Assembly (NCBI GenBank): GCA_902806575.1
Contig: CADCXD010000001.1
Span: 3,968,001-4,032,000 of the forward strand
Source of the DNA: Jackrogersella multiformis
Lineage: Eukaryota > Ascomycota > Sordariomycetes > Xylariales > Hypoxylaceae
Reading direction: 5' to 3'
DNA length: 64,000 bases
Made by a program: the position numbers and the translations under genes. Each line of letters begins with the position of its first letter. The first letter of the stretch is position 1. Below are positions 9,231-20,383 of the stretch, piece by piece. The notes below the pieces were generated by a model that was given only the letters and a program-made list of their open reading frames with translations, did no database searches and was not told the DNA's origin.

Positions 9231-11639
9231 ATGATCAAAACTGTGCGGTCAGGGCTTTGGACCTGTTCAAGATGTCTTCGCCAAGCCTCTCGAGCTCGAA
9301 ACCAACAAAAGCGCTGGCTCTCTTCCGCGCCCGCTGCTGTTCGAGTCGATCCCTCACGTATACCGATTGACCATACTCCTGCCGATATAAAGCACGATGA
9401 TTCTCTATTGCGCCAGATCTTTGATTCTCCCCCGGCCTTCCAAGACTTCGCAAAGCCCTTCTTCAAGATTACGAGTCGAGGAAATGTAGGCTTGTTCAGG
9501 AACAAATATTTAACATCGCCTCAGGGCTTTCTTACATTCGCCAATATCACCATCCGAAGAGCTCAGAAGTTAGTGGACAAGGTTCTCAATGCGTCGACTT
9601 TGGAGGACTACAAGGCCATCGTTCGAGATCTAGACAGGCTGAGCGATCTGCTGTGTCGAGTCCTAGATGTCTCCGACTTTGTGCGGGTTACTCACCCCAA
9701 CGAGAAGATACAAGAGGCTGCAACGGAAGCCTGGTCGTTAGTTTATCAGTACATGAACCAATTAAACACTACGACCGGTCTTAGCGATCAATTGGGAAAG
9801 GCTCTCGCCAACCCAGAGGTTACGGCCGGCTGGAATGAAGAGGAGCAGACGGTTGCGAAGTTGCTACAGCAAGACTTTCTGAAGTCGGCAATACATCTCC
9901 CGAAAGAAGCACGGGATCAGTTTGTCGATTTGTCGCAGCATATTAGCGAGCTGGGATCGGAATTCGTCCAATATATGCAGCCTGAGGAGAAAAGTATCAT
10001 TTTACCCTCCAACAGGTTTTACGGCATGAATCCGCGAATGGCCGAGAAGTATACCCGCAAAGGTTCGATATACCTGCCCACAATGTCGCCTGAAGCGACG
10101 GTGGCGCTAAGAAACGTCCATGATGAGGATACGAGGAAGCAAATCTACTACGCAACTCGGACGGCATCTAGCAAGTCGATCGAAGTACTAGAGGATATGC
10201 TGATGTCGCGTTCTGAACTGGCAAAACTATCCGGTTTTGAGAGCTATAGCCAAATGGCTCTCCAAGACAAAATGATGGCAAAGACGCCAGAATCTGTCCA
10301 CCAATTTCTTCTAGCTGTGTCTAATCATAATGCGCCTCTCGTCGAAGAAGATGTCACAGCTCTTGTTCAAAGGAAGAGCATGAAGAGTCAAAACCAGCTG
10401 CCATCTACTGTGCCTGAACTCCTCCCATGGGACAAGGACTATTATATGGAATCCATACGCGCATCTATGAGGTTGTCACGACGGAACGACGATTTCCTGT
10501 CGGCTTATTTCTCGCTTGGAACTGTCATGCAGGGCTTGTCGAGGCTATTTACACGTTTATATGGCATCAGACTAGTCCCTCAAGACACGTTATCAGGGGA
10601 GACGTGGCATCCAGACGTAAGACGTCTGGATGTTGTTTCCGATACCGACGGGCACGTGGCGGTTCTTTACTGTGATCTTTTCTACCGAGACGACAAGTCC
10701 CCCAACCCGGCGCATTTCACCGTGCGTTGTTCTAGAGAGATATCGGAAGCCGAGATTCAAGAAGTCGCAGAGCGGAATGCGGCCGACGTCGAGGGGGTTC
10801 CTAGATTCGAATCCCACATCGACGCGGCAAACGACGGGATGCATGTATCCCGGCAGTCTGGTACAGTCAAACAGCTGCCAACAATTGCATTAGTATGCGA
10901 TTTTGAAGAAAACAGGGAGCGGAAGGGACCCGCCCTCCTGGATTATTATCAAATGGAAACACTTTTCCACGAGATGGGGCACGCCATCCACTCGGTTCTT
11001 GCTCGGACTTCTTTACAGAACGTGTCAGGGACCCGGTGCGCAACTGACCTTGCGGAGCTGCCTTCGACTCTAATGGAACACTTCTGTGCTGACCCATCTG
11101 TCCTCGGACTGTTCGCGCGGCATCACGCCACGGATGAACCTTTGCCATACGAGATGGTGGTAGACAAGCTACTCGTCGCCAGAAGGTTCGAAGCGTCAGA
11201 TAGAGAAAATCAGATCATACTAGCTATGCTAGACCAGCAGTACCACTCATCCTTGCCGAACAAGCACGAGTTCGACTCGACAGAGATCTACCTCGACCTC
11301 CAGAGGAAATTCGGGAAGCTCCCGCCGGACCCGCGAGGCACCAGGTGGCAAGGCTTCTTCGGGCACCTGTTCGGGTACGGCAGCACGTACTACAGCTACC
11401 TCTTCGACCAGGTGCTGTCGAAGCGCGTGTGGCAGGTCGTCTTCTCGGCGGGCCAGAACGGAGCGGCGCTCGACCGCGCCAACGGCGAGAGGCTGAAGGA
11501 AAACCTGCTCAAGTGGGGCGGGAGCCGCGATCCTTGGAGGTGCCTCTCGGACGCGCTGCGGGACGAGCGGCTCGTCGATGGCGACGAGAGGGCTATGAGG
11601 CTTGTGGGGAGCTGGGTCGATAGGGATGAGCATGGCTAG
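9231..11639 (+). CDS. OCT1: Mitochondrial intermediate peptidase (octapeptidyl aminopeptidase)
   Basis: A single exon of 802 aa begins at the ATG 9231 (MIKTVRSGLWTCSRC); an upstream in-frame extension to 9165 starts without ATG and is not needed. The Arg-rich N-terminus with RWLSSAP looks like a matrix presequence. The M3 metallopeptidase zinc motif HEMGH is at residues 580-584, with the third ligand probably Glu609 in the DLAELPSTLMEHF segment, and the nearby NVSGTRCATD block is conserved in the family. The enzyme removes an octapeptide from some matrix and inner-membrane precursors after the main processing peptidase. Length is close to the roughly 770-800 aa usual in fungi. It is divergent from MIC26/27. 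Confidence 0.95.
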   Translation: MIKTVRSGLWTCSRCLRQASRARNQQKRWLSSAPAAVRVDPSRIPIDHTPADIKHDDSLLRQIFDSPPAFQDFAKPFFKITSRGNVGLFRNKYLTSPQGFLTFANITIRRAQKLVDKVLNASTLEDYKAIVRDLDRLSDLLCRVLDVSDFVRVTHPNEKIQEAATEAWSLVYQYMNQLNTTTGLSDQLGKALANPEVTAGWNEEEQTVAKLLQQDFLKSAIHLPKEARDQFVDLSQHISELGSEFVQYMQPEEKSIILPSNRFYGMNPRMAEKYTRKGSIYLPTMSPEATVALRNVHDEDTRKQIYYATRTASSKSIEVLEDMLMSRSELAKLSGFESYSQMALQDKMMAKTPESVHQFLLAVSNHNAPLVEEDVTALVQRKSMKSQNQLPSTVPELLPWDKDYYMESIRASMRLSRRNDDFLSAYFSLGTVMQGLSRLFTRLYGIRLVPQDTLSGETWHPDVRRLDVVSDTDGHVAVLYCDLFYRDDKSPNPAHFTVRCSREISEAEIQEVAERNAADVEGVPRFESHIDAANDGMHVSRQSGTVKQLPTIALVCDFEENRERKGPALLDYYQMETLFHEMGHAIHSVLARTSLQNVSGTRCATDLAELPSTLMEHFCADPSVLGLFARHHATDEPLPYEMVVDKLLVARRFEASDRENQIILAMLDQQYHSSLPNKHEFDSTEIYLDLQRKFGKLPPDPRGTRWQGFFGHLFGYGSTYYSYLFDQVLSKRVWQVVFSAGQNGAALDRANGERLKENLLKWGGSRDPWRCLSDALRDERLVDGDERAMRLVGSWVDRDEHG

Positions 11640-12825
11640 GGGTGGGTGTTGTATAAAGACGAAGTAAGGTGCATACATACATAGACTAGCGCTAATACCC
11701 CTGCCTAACGATTGTCCAATATGACGATGGTTTCTTGCCGTGTATATATAGACAGACGACTTATAATATGTGATGTGTATGTAGAAAATTCTGAGTAGTT
11801 ATTACCTAGGTATGTAGGTATACATAAAGACCGTATCGTGCTTGACAGACAGTATATTTCCTCCCTCCTATCATACCTATATGCTAATAGGGACCAGTAT
11901 ATTGATGACTTAAGGGGCTATGTAAGAGCAAGCGTGTCTTACATGAAAGCCATGGAGTAGGCCTAAAATATTTATAACCTTTTTATTTTAGTTATTGTAT
12001 TTCCCTCGTTCATTTTCTGCCTAGTAGTTGTAAACTCCAGGCAAGTATGTATGAAGTTGAATCAGATAATAGGGTTTATCGTCGACAGATAGTCGTCTCC
12101 TTACCAAGCCTGGGAAGAGGAAAGGGGGTGAATAACACGGAAGGGACCTAGGTAAGATGTTGGTATACTTAAAATATAAGGAAGTCACATTTCGAGAAGT
12201 ATCTAGAGCCACGCACCTACCAGACTAAGGTCATACCTATGTAGGTACATACCTTATAGGAATACATCTGATATAACTACACACGTGTAACTCGTCGCTT
12301 CTAACGCTTATGAGGTGGTAGTTGCGAGGGGTCTAGTCTCTACTTCCTCTTATTCATGTATAACTCCTGCCATACACACACTCTCCTGCCTAGCTAGACG
12401 GAAGGTGCGAGCTGTCAAGCTGAGTTATAAACCCACCACTTTATTTCTACGGACGAGATTCCATCACACCTTCACATCAACAACAAACGTTACTATCCCA
12501 AAGAAGAATTACGTTGCTATCATCATTGCTGTTATCACCACTATTTTTTGGCTCAAGAGCTTCTTTTTATTGTGATCATTCATACTAAGACTCCAGAAGT
12601 TGCTCGTCTCAAGGCTGTCCTCCAGAACATACCTCATACGACCGCGGAAGTCAAGTCAACATACACATCCAGCCTCAAAGGTTCCAGACGAGAACGATAG
12701 TGCTCTATTGCTAGTATATTGTTTCTGCCATCCCCGAGGATTCAAACAGAATATACGAGCCCATCTTTGCTCGCCTCTAGGTCCAATTCAAATATCAATC
12801 GAAGCATCTGATTAAGAAACGAACA
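11640..12825. other. Intergenic, about 1.2 kb
   Basis: OCT1 3' flank and WSC-gene promoter and leader. AT-rich with CCTAGG-type motifs near 11806-11820, 12148 and 12235-12250. No supported gene; small open frames at 12315-12815 are not protein-like. Confidence 0.55.
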
Positions 12826-13720
12826 ATGGCACCACACGTAACCACACCAGGCGTTCTCGGCCTAATCATGATACTCGCTACAGTTCCTCTGGCACTTACA
12901 CAAGAGCAGAACTCCCAATCCCAGCTCCAAGTCCTTCCCATCCCCACATCCACTACCCTACCCATGCAAGCCAATACGACGACCCTCCACAGCACCAACG
13001 CCTCTCAACCTCAGCCCAACACGCGAGCTGAAGGCCCTAATGGGCTGCGCATAATCGACGAGGACCCGATGTACAGGTACGCGGGGTGCTGGTCGGAGAC
13101 GACTAACGTGCCGCCGTACACGCGGGCGCTCGACGGGCCCTACATGACGGTGCCCGGGCTGATGCAAGTCAGACCGTGCATTGAGTACTGCGGCTTTGCC
13201 CGCAACCGCTTCAACCCCGAGCGCAAGGGCTACCGGTACGCCGGCCTCGAGTTCTCCCGCGAGTGCTGGTGCGGCGATAGCCTGTCCAATCACAGCTTTC
13301 ATCTCATGGAGGTTGCATGTGATGCTCCGGTATGTATATGTGATTCGATGTGAATTTCCTTTTGTGCGCTTGGGCGATGTATGGTGTATAGCATTAAGGG
13401 GGCGTTGTGTCTTCGAGTTAGAATCCTGAGATAAACCCCCCCTTTAACTCGTTTCTCACCCCAGTAGGATAATTACTGAACCCTGCTAATTGTCACAGTG
13501 CGATGGAGCCAACACGACAGTGTGCGGTGGACACCTAGCCATCACGCTGTACAATGCCACGGGACGTCTACCCGGAGACGGGGACGGAAAGGGTGGCGAC
13601 AATGATGGAGATGCCCCCGGAAATGATGAGCCTCCAAGCGACGAGGCGGTTGTGCAGGCCGTGGGAGTGGGCCTGTTGGTTCTGGCTGTGGCTTTTGCTT
13701 TCGGCTGGGGATTCTTGTGA
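12826..13720 (+). CDS. Small secreted or cell-surface WSC-domain protein
   Basis: Exons 12826-13329 and 13499-13720 with a 169-nt intron (GTATGT donor, phase 0) encode 241 aa. A signal peptide is evident (GVLGLIMILATVPLALTQ, about residues 8-25), followed by a Ser/Thr/Gln-rich stretch suited to O-glycosylation. A WSC domain spans about residues 83-192: RYAGCWSET, the cysteine pair in PCIEYCGF, ECWCGDSLS, and CDAPCDGANTTVCGGHLAITLYN, the last spanning the splice junction, which confirms it. After an acidic Gly/Asp linker the protein ends in a hydrophobic segment (AVGVGLLVLAVAFAFGWGFL) with nothing after it, which fits a GPI-anchor signal better than a Wsc stress-sensor membrane helix with a cytoplasmic tail. 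WSC domains bind wall polysaccharide; the exact role is not known. Confidence 0.88.
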
Positions 13721-14201
13721 ATGAGGAGAAGCATGTCGCGAAGTGGTTAGATGCGAGGTGAGTTGCTGCTGTTTGCGTCTTTGCTCGCCGAGACGCTACA
13801 TATCTGCTGGGTTAGCGTATACGCCTCAGTGTTATCAGGGAGGGATGGTTCTATCGAGGCCTTCGAGATCCATACCCGATAGAAGAGCCGCGAGATCGGC
13901 TAAGGCATACCGAGTTAGGAAGATTGCGAATAGTGTATAAATGGCATTCGTTTTCTGAAAAAGCATTGACCTGGATTGTTTAAGCGTGATACGTCGCTAT
14001 TAATACTAGAGCACTCATTCTCGCAAGGTATTCCATCCATCCATTCCCTCCCATCGTCTTAATCATAACCATGCTATGCCCGGCGTAAACTCGAAATAAC
14101 CGCCTATTCGCCGCCCCTACCAAGGTATATAGAACAATTCTAGGTGGGTACGGTACGTATAAAATATATAATATAGGTACCTAGGTAGGTATACACCACC
14201 C
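13721..14201. other. Convergent 3' flanks of WSC gene and REV1
   Basis: No gene. A CCTAGG/GGTACC motif lies at 14175-14192, immediately beside the REV1 stop codon. Confidence 0.55.
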
Positions 14202-17200
14202 TCACAAATCCAACGCCCCCAATCCCCTCTCCCTCACCGCACCCTGCACCTCCTCCTTAACACGCGCCAGGACCTCGCGCCAGGCCTCCCTGCCTTCATC
14301 CCCATCCCCACCCCCATCGCCATTGCCATCCCCATCCTCATCCTGATCTCCATCCTCGACAAGATGCTGCAGCCACCGCACCAGCTTGGCCGCCTTGTCC
14401 ATGTCGCGGTCGAGGCGCACGACGCGGCCCAGGTACGCGCGCAGCATGCCGGCGTCGCGCGGGTGCGGGCCCGCGCCTCCCGCCGCGCGGTGCCACACGC
14501 TGAGCATGTCGCGGATCTCCGGCACCGACGTCAGGCCGTCCGCCGTGAACGGCGTCCTGGGCGGCTTGGGGCCGAAGCGCAGGCGCGTCTGCCCGCCCGG
14601 CAGGGAGGCGGCGTCGGCGTCTGGGGGTTTCTTGCCGCCCGGGCGCTGCGCGCGCCGCTGCCGGAGGTGGTCCGCGACGACTTCCCACCGCACCTCCTCC
14701 GGCAGCTCGGCGAGGAAGGCCGGGTCGAGGTCCGCGACTTCGTCTGGAGTGGCGGCGTCGCCCGCCGGCTGCTTGATGGTGGTCTGGACGATCTTGGCGC
14801 TGGCGTCGGCCTGGCGCTCGCGGGCGCGGGCGAACAGGCCGGGGACGCGGCGCTTGGGCGGGGTCTTCTGCTTCGGCGGCGGGATCGCGCGGTCCCTGCG
14901 TGGCGATTGGGGCGGCTGGTTTAGCTGTCTGCTTCGGGGCCTGTATTGCTCCAGGATCTCGGCTTTCATGTCGTCGGGGAGCGCGTTGAAGACCTCCGGG
15001 TCGATCTCGGGCGGGATGTCGTTCGCGGGGGCTGGGCTGTGAGGCCTCGACTTGGCCGCCGGCGCTTCGTCGCGGGGTTCTAAGGTAGTCCGGCTGCCTT
15101 GCCCCATAAGCCTGCTTCGGATATCCGGAGGGAGTTCCGCGATCACGGCGGGGTCTGGGTTGGATGGCATGATGAATTGGGTACCCCCGATGTTCAGGGG
15201 GGTGTTTGCTTTGGCGTCTGTCTCGCTTGCTCGCGATATCGTGAACGCCGGATGGCGGGCGTCTGGCTTCGGCTTTCGTGGTGTCAAAGGGCTCTCCGTG
15301 ATGGGGTCTTCCGACTTGCCCCGGCCTTGCTTCGAGTTTGTTTCTTCAATACCATTGCCGTCTTGGATTGGCTCCAGGGCCGGCTTTTTGGCCGAGCCAG
15401 TAGTTCGAAAAGCTCCGAAATTTAGTTTCTTCTGGCTTCCGTCGAGTCCTGGTAGCGACGTTTTGATTGGCTCGAGTTTAGTTAATTGCACACCTAGACC
15501 GCGAAGGTCTCCGGGTGTGAACTTGTGGGAGCGGAGGATCGAGACCGCCTCTTTCCCTAGCACCTGGTGGTCATGGGTTGCAACGCCAAACATGACGCTC
15601 TTGTTGAAGGTGTCACATTTGCCGTGTCCTAAATGTTTCGGCGGATCGAGAGGCGCATCGAATGAACGTCGCATGATCTTCATCGTTAGTTGCTTGCCCT
15701 TGACTTGTTCATTGAGCAAGCGTTTTTCCAATTCTTTGCACAAATTAAGCACGAACTCCTCTGCTTCCTCCTGGTTGATGAACCGGATACCCCAATTGAC
15801 TTCAGCCGAGACTGACTTTCGTATTGGTTGTTCGCCAACTTCCGTTCGGTCGATACCGCGAGCGTATTCCCAAAGTTTCTCGCCAGTCTTCGGTCCAAGA
15901 GTATTGATCAGGCGCTCCTTGGATGTCTGCCGGACATCGCGCACATACTTCACCCCGATCTCCTCTAATTTGCCGGCTATGCTGTATGCAACTCCGGGTA
16001 GACTGTCGACCTTCAAGTCTGCGAGGAAGCCTAGTACCTCTTCTGGCTTGATCTGATATTGACCCGCAGGTTTGGCTTTCCGAAGGGCGACTTTTGCCAA
16101 GAGGATATTACCGCCAATCCCAACAGAAACAGCACAGCCGGTCTTATTCTTGACCTGATCTCGCACAGCTAACGCCATCTGGTCTGCTTTCTCTTGTTCT
16201 CTCCATATACTACCTTCATCGACTCCAGAGCCGTCGGAACCAACTGCAGAGAGGACTATCGAGGTAATGTCCACAAGAGCCTCATCGATGCTGACGCTCT
16301 GTACAATGCCACCGACCTCTAATATGGATTCGTAAAACGATTTGCTAGCTTCCTCATACGCTGGAAAATCGTACGGGAGCACCTTGAGCTCGGGGCATAG
16401 CTCCTTAGCTCGCTTCATCCACATGCCGTTTTTGACACCATAATTTCTTGCTGGATAATTGCAGCTGGCGATCTCCGAGCCGGCTCCCGCCCCATGCGCA
16501 ATGACAGCAGGCTTGTCAATGAAATCAGGTGCGCTCTTAAGGGAGACTGCACAGAAAAAGCTGTCGAAGTCAACATGCATTACGTAACGCCTTGACCCTG
16601 CCTTCCTTTTCATCGGTTTGCTCTGAGAGCCTTTCTCGGCCGCAAGCTTCTGCATCCTAGACTTCAGCTCGGCTTTCCAAGTCGATAGATGGTGGAGTCT
16701 ACTTTCCGAGTAGTACTGCTGTATAAAATCCGGATTCGCGGTTGAAGACTTTCTCATTCGGGGATCTTGAAGCAGCAGTGCGTTGTGCTCCTCGGAAGTT
16801 ATCGCTTTTTGCTGCTCCATCGATTGTTCAGGCCGGGCGTCATCTTCCGCTTCATCCTTGTTCTGGTGGTCCGACATTTCTGTTGAATTCTTAGCCACAG
16901 GCTCTATAAAGTCAACTAACATGACCGTATCCTCGTCTGACGTATCAAAAGTACCTGGCGAACCGCGCGGTTCTTGTAACGATGGTGAATGTACAGTACG
17001 CTTGTTAGACTCAGTGTTCTGAACGTATTTAATGGCTGGCCCTGATCGACTAGGCGTGACATCTCCAAGATGCTTTCCGTCAATAGATTGTGCAATATCT
17101 CTAAGCTGGCCAGTGTAGAAACTACTCTCAGTCTGTTGTCGATATCCAGCCAATGGCGACTGCTGTGAGTCAGACTGGGTAGATATTCCATTTCCACTTA

Positions 17201-17681
17201 GTTTCAATGTTTTCTGCCTCGGAGTCTCTTCTATCACTCGGTAATCAGACCACGGGAGAAGCTTCCCAGCCTTGATAGAATCAGTTACCCAAGAAGGCTT
17301 CACCATCCTATACTTTCCGAAATCAACCATCTTTTTCGGTGGCAGGCTAGAAGCTATGATGTGAGTTGCCATGGTCTTGGAATCTAAGTACTGGAGAAAT
17401 CCGGCGCCATGTTGAACCAAATCACGGTGAAGAACCTGGAGGGACGGTTGCGTATATCCCATCACATGTGCGACAACACCTTTGAAGATCTGAGGGTTGT
17501 CATTCGACGAAGCTCGCAATTCGGAATCAAGATTTTGCAACTTGATCTTCTTGCGACGAAAGTAATCCCCAAAGCCTCCGTAAGCACTTGGTTCATACTC
17601 GTCGCCTGCCTCATCGGAAAAGGTATGGTTCTCTATGCGTTTCCGCACGGAATTCGAGTTGCTGTCGAGCCGACTCCCCAT
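14202..17681 (-). CDS. REV1: DNA repair deoxycytidyl transferase Rev1 (Y-family translesion polymerase)
   Basis: A single 1159-aa exon. Domains in order: N-terminal BRCT at about 65-150 (KGVVAHVMGYTQ ... WVTDSIKAGKLLPW); Y-family catalytic core from about 365, with metal ligands Asp371 (HVDFDSFF) and Asp466-Glu467 (SIDEA), the CNYPARNYGVKNGMW block and the N-digit sequence LHHLSTWKAEL before it; little-finger domain to about 740. The C-terminal half has three ubiquitin-binding motifs centred on Leu-Pro at 850-851, 901-902 and 993-994, and the Rev1 C-terminal protein-interaction domain at about 1050-1150. Rev1 inserts dCMP opposite abasic sites and recruits other bypass polymerases at stalled forks. 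An Asp/Gly run (about 1109-1130) interrupts the C-terminal domain. The last 500 bp are much more GC-rich than the rest. Confidence 0.96.
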   Translation of the reverse strand: MGSRLDSNSNSVRKRIENHTFSDEAGDEYEPSAYGGFGDYFRRKKIKLQNLDSELRASSNDNPQIFKGVVAHVMGYTQPSLQVLHRDLVQHGAGFLQYLDSKTMATHIIASSLPPKKMVDFGKYRMVKPSWVTDSIKAGKLLPWSDYRVIEETPRQKTLKLSGNGISTQSDSQQSPLAGYRQQTESSFYTGQLRDIAQSIDGKHLGDVTPSRSGPAIKYVQNTESNKRTVHSPSLQEPRGSPGTFDTSDEDTVMLVDFIEPVAKNSTEMSDHQNKDEAEDDARPEQSMEQQKAITSEEHNALLLQDPRMRKSSTANPDFIQQYYSESRLHHLSTWKAELKSRMQKLAAEKGSQSKPMKRKAGSRRYVMHVDFDSFFCAVSLKSAPDFIDKPAVIAHGAGAGSEIASCNYPARNYGVKNGMWMKRAKELCPELKVLPYDFPAYEEASKSFYESILEVGGIVQSVSIDEALVDITSIVLSAVGSDGSGVDEGSIWREQEKADQMALAVRDQVKNKTGCAVSVGIGGNILLAKVALRKAKPAGQYQIKPEEVLGFLADLKVDSLPGVAYSIAGKLEEIGVKYVRDVRQTSKERLINTLGPKTGEKLWEYARGIDRTEVGEQPIRKSVSAEVNWGIRFINQEEAEEFVLNLCKELEKRLLNEQVKGKQLTMKIMRRSFDAPLDPPKHLGHGKCDTFNKSVMFGVATHDHQVLGKEAVSILRSHKFTPGDLRGLGVQLTKLEPIKTSLPGLDGSQKKLNFGAFRTTGSAKKPALEPIQDGNGIEETNSKQGRGKSEDPITESPLTPRKPKPDARHPAFTISRASETDAKANTPLNIGGTQFIMPSNPDPAVIAELPPDIRSRLMGQGSRTTLEPRDEAPAAKSRPHSPAPANDIPPEIDPEVFNALPDDMKAEILEQYRPRSRQLNQPPQSPRRDRAIPPPKQKTPPKRRVPGLFARARERQADASAKIVQTTIKQPAGDAATPDEVADLDPAFLAELPEEVRWEVVADHLRQRRAQRPGGKKPPDADAASLPGGQTRLRFGPKPPRTPFTADGLTSVPEIRDMLSVWHRAAGGAGPHPRDAGMLRAYLGRVVRLDRDMDKAAKLVRWLQHLVEDGDQDEDGDGNGDGGGDGDEGREAWREVLARVKEEVQGAVRERGLGALDL

Positions 17682-18296
17682 TTTGGCGCGAGTAAAGATA
17701 ATGGATTTTAAAGAACGAGATGTCTTGTCCTGATAAGAACCTCTACTCGATTGCCTGTGGCGGTCTTTCGATGGCAGGTCATCTTGGAAATGACAGAGAT
17801 GCGACGGTAGTAATCATAGGACAAAGTGGGTAGAATAGTATATGAGTACTGACGCGAGTGCGGAAGAGATTTATCTTGAAAATGTTATGAATTTTGGATT
17901 GTCTGGTTTCGTTCCGTATTGACTATGCATATCCTAGGATAACTAGGAGGAAGATATGAGCGGTAAACGCGTTCTAGAATGATGCTGATTAATGAGACGC
18001 GGGTAACCCCACGTCATCCCGTGACTAGGTAGTGTAGATGTACGACCTCGGGAACGGTAGGCTTAAATTGAACCATATACGGTTTAGCGCCAAAGCCCCA
18101 TATAATAAAGTACGCGCCACATTGGTAGTATCATCGGGTTATCTTATCGAACATTACATAAGTAGAGAAGGTCAAGCAATTATTACCAGGTACCAAAGTT
18201 CGTGTATTTACCTATTTCACCATATAAATCTCAGCCTTGTAGATTGAAGACAGAATCGCCCATCTGATTTTTAGTCTTCGTCGTAAGGCTACAACA
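17682..18296. promoter_or_regulatory. Divergent promoter region of REV1 and RED-like gene
   Basis: 615 bp between two start codons on opposite strands. No gene. Both genes act in the nucleus; shared control is possible but not shown. Confidence 0.5.
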
Positions 18297-19919
18297 ATGA
18301 ATAACGAACAATTCCGCCGTCTCGTCTCTACCAACACTCCTAAGCCTTCAAATGGCAGCAATGGCGCATCACCAGGTGCGGCCACTCCACGGGGGATATC
18401 ACTGGGATCTAAACAGAGGTCAAATATTCCCATGACACCGTAAGTCTACTCCTTTCCAATATTTATATACCATTAGTACTTTATTAATTAATTTAGACGC
18501 TCAGTTGGCCTTCATAACCTCGATTTCGCGCGACAGCTGGCAGATCAAAACAATGATAATAAACGATCCAAAAAATTCAGGTCATACGACCCAAAAGGTA
18601 GCAAATTAGCAGAGGGCTATGTCGACCGTACTCGAAATAGAGCCGAGGAAGAGGAAGACGAACGAGCGGCGCGGATAAAGTCACTAGAGGAATCCTTCAA
18701 GAAGGAAGAGATCGATCAAGAAACCTTTGACAAGCTCCGAAGTCAGATCGCCGGTGGAGATTTATCCAGTACTCACCTGATAAAAGGCCTTGACTTTAAA
18801 CTCCTCGAACGAATACGCCAGGGAGAAGATGTCTACGGCGATGGCGACGGCGACGCGAAGGAAGAATCTCCCGAGCCAGAAGAGGATATTGATGAGGAGC
18901 TGGACAACTTAGAAGAAAAGGAGATTGCAGCGGTCGCGAAGGAGAAGGCCGCAAAGAAAGGGCAATTATCAACCGCACCGTTGAATCCATCGAAGAAGCG
19001 AACGAGAGACCAAATCCTCGCCGACATGAAGGCAGCGAGAGAAGCAGCGAAAGCAAAAGAAGACACCGGGTTAGGGTCAAAATTCAAAAAGATTGGCGCG
19101 AAGACGCCCGGGACGAGGATAGAACGAGACAATAAAGGCAGAGAAGTTTTAATAGTAGTGGACGAGGACGGTCATGAGAAGCGTAAAATACGGAAGACTC
19201 AGCCAGCAGCCAAACTACAGGAAACGATGGATATGATGCCTGACAAGAATGCCAAACCTCTCGGCATGGAAGTTCCTGAACATTATAGGAAACAGGCGGA
19301 AGAGCCGGAGGACGAGGACATTAATATATTTGATGACGTGGGCGATGACTACGATCCTCTCGCAGGGTTAGGGGAGGATTCTGATGATTCCGAGGACGAG
19401 AAGGCTGATGAGAAGCCACAACCTTCCGACACTGAGAAGGAAGATAAATCTGCCATGCCTCCTCCGCCTCGACCCACCGCTACCGCGAAGCCGCAAAACT
19501 ACTTCAAAGATTCCAAAACGGCATTGGTGTCATCAGAATCGCTCAAGGCGCCTTCTATGTCAGACCCAGCGATACAGGCAGCTATCAAGAAGGCAGCGAC
19601 TCTCAACCCAATATCTAGAACAACGGACGAGGAGGACGAAGCAGCTCGGGCTAAGGCAGAGCGCCTTAAGAAATTATTGGAGTCTAACGATCGCGATGCA
19701 GAGGATATGGACATGGGCTTTGGCACGAGTAGATTCGAGGACGAAGAAGACTTTGAAGAGACAAAGGTCAAGCTGTCGGAATGGGGACGCGAGGACGAGG
19801 ACGACGATGGTGGTAAAGGCGGTTCAAAACGCAAGAGAGGCCCAAAGAAGCGAAAAGGAGATTCGAACAATGCTGCGGATGTATTGCGAGTCATAGAGAA
19901 ACGGCGAGCTGCTAAATGA
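18297..19919 (+). CDS. RED/IK-like N-terminal domain protein, probable pre-mRNA splicing factor
   Basis: Exons 18297-18439 and 18497-19919 with a 57-nt intron (phase 2) give 521 aa. The start MNNEQFRRLVSTNTP is typical of the family. The RED_N-type region shows KKFRSYDPKGSKLAEGYVDR, then ERAARIKSLEESFKKEEID, then STHLIKGLDFKLLERIRQ, and later RTRDQILADMKAAREAAKA with KFKKIG. The rest is highly charged, with acidic DDYDPLAGLGEDSDDSEDE and a basic KRKRGPKKRKGDS near the C-terminus that could be a nuclear signal. RED/IK works with SMU1 in the spliceosomal B complex in animals and fission yeast; budding yeast lacks it, so its presence agrees with an intron-rich filamentous fungus. The animal RED repeats are absent. 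Confidence 0.85.
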
Positions 19920-20383
19920 TCTCGGCGGAGATGCAACGGCAATGGTATAATGCTTAATAAGACCATAAGCAATAATGATACCTTAGGTAATAATTATGAT
20001 AAATAAACAAAAAATATTTTTATTATTAAATGTGCAAATTGACAACTCTCTCATAAATAGGGGGTGGTGAAAAAAGGGGCGGTTCCAGTGAGTATGAAAA
20101 TCGCAACCCCGACATTTCCGCCCTACTAAGTTCCACAAAGAAAGCCTAGCAGCCTACCTAGTAGGTACCTCCTATACCGCACATCACCTCTGACTTGTCC
20201 GCTTTCCACTTTTAACCTCGGAACCTTTCGCAGTCAACTTCCATTTTAGATAAATATCAACATTGACAGAACCTTCCTTTACCAATCTAGCAAATATTTG
20301 TTCTCCTACTTACCTAGGTAGGTATCTAAGGTTATCATAGCACCAAATCGTCAAGTTGGAAAGTACATAACTGAGGTCCTAAG
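19920..20383. other. Intergenic between RED-like gene and nucleoside hydrolase
   Basis: 464 bp with CCTAG/GTACC motifs near 20153-20170 and 20310-20330. It must contain the nucleoside hydrolase promoter. No gene seen. Confidence 0.55.

Noticed and set aside
14364..15042. Long open frames on the plus strand inside REV1
   Set aside because: GC-rich shadows of the conserved minus-strand REV1 C-terminus.
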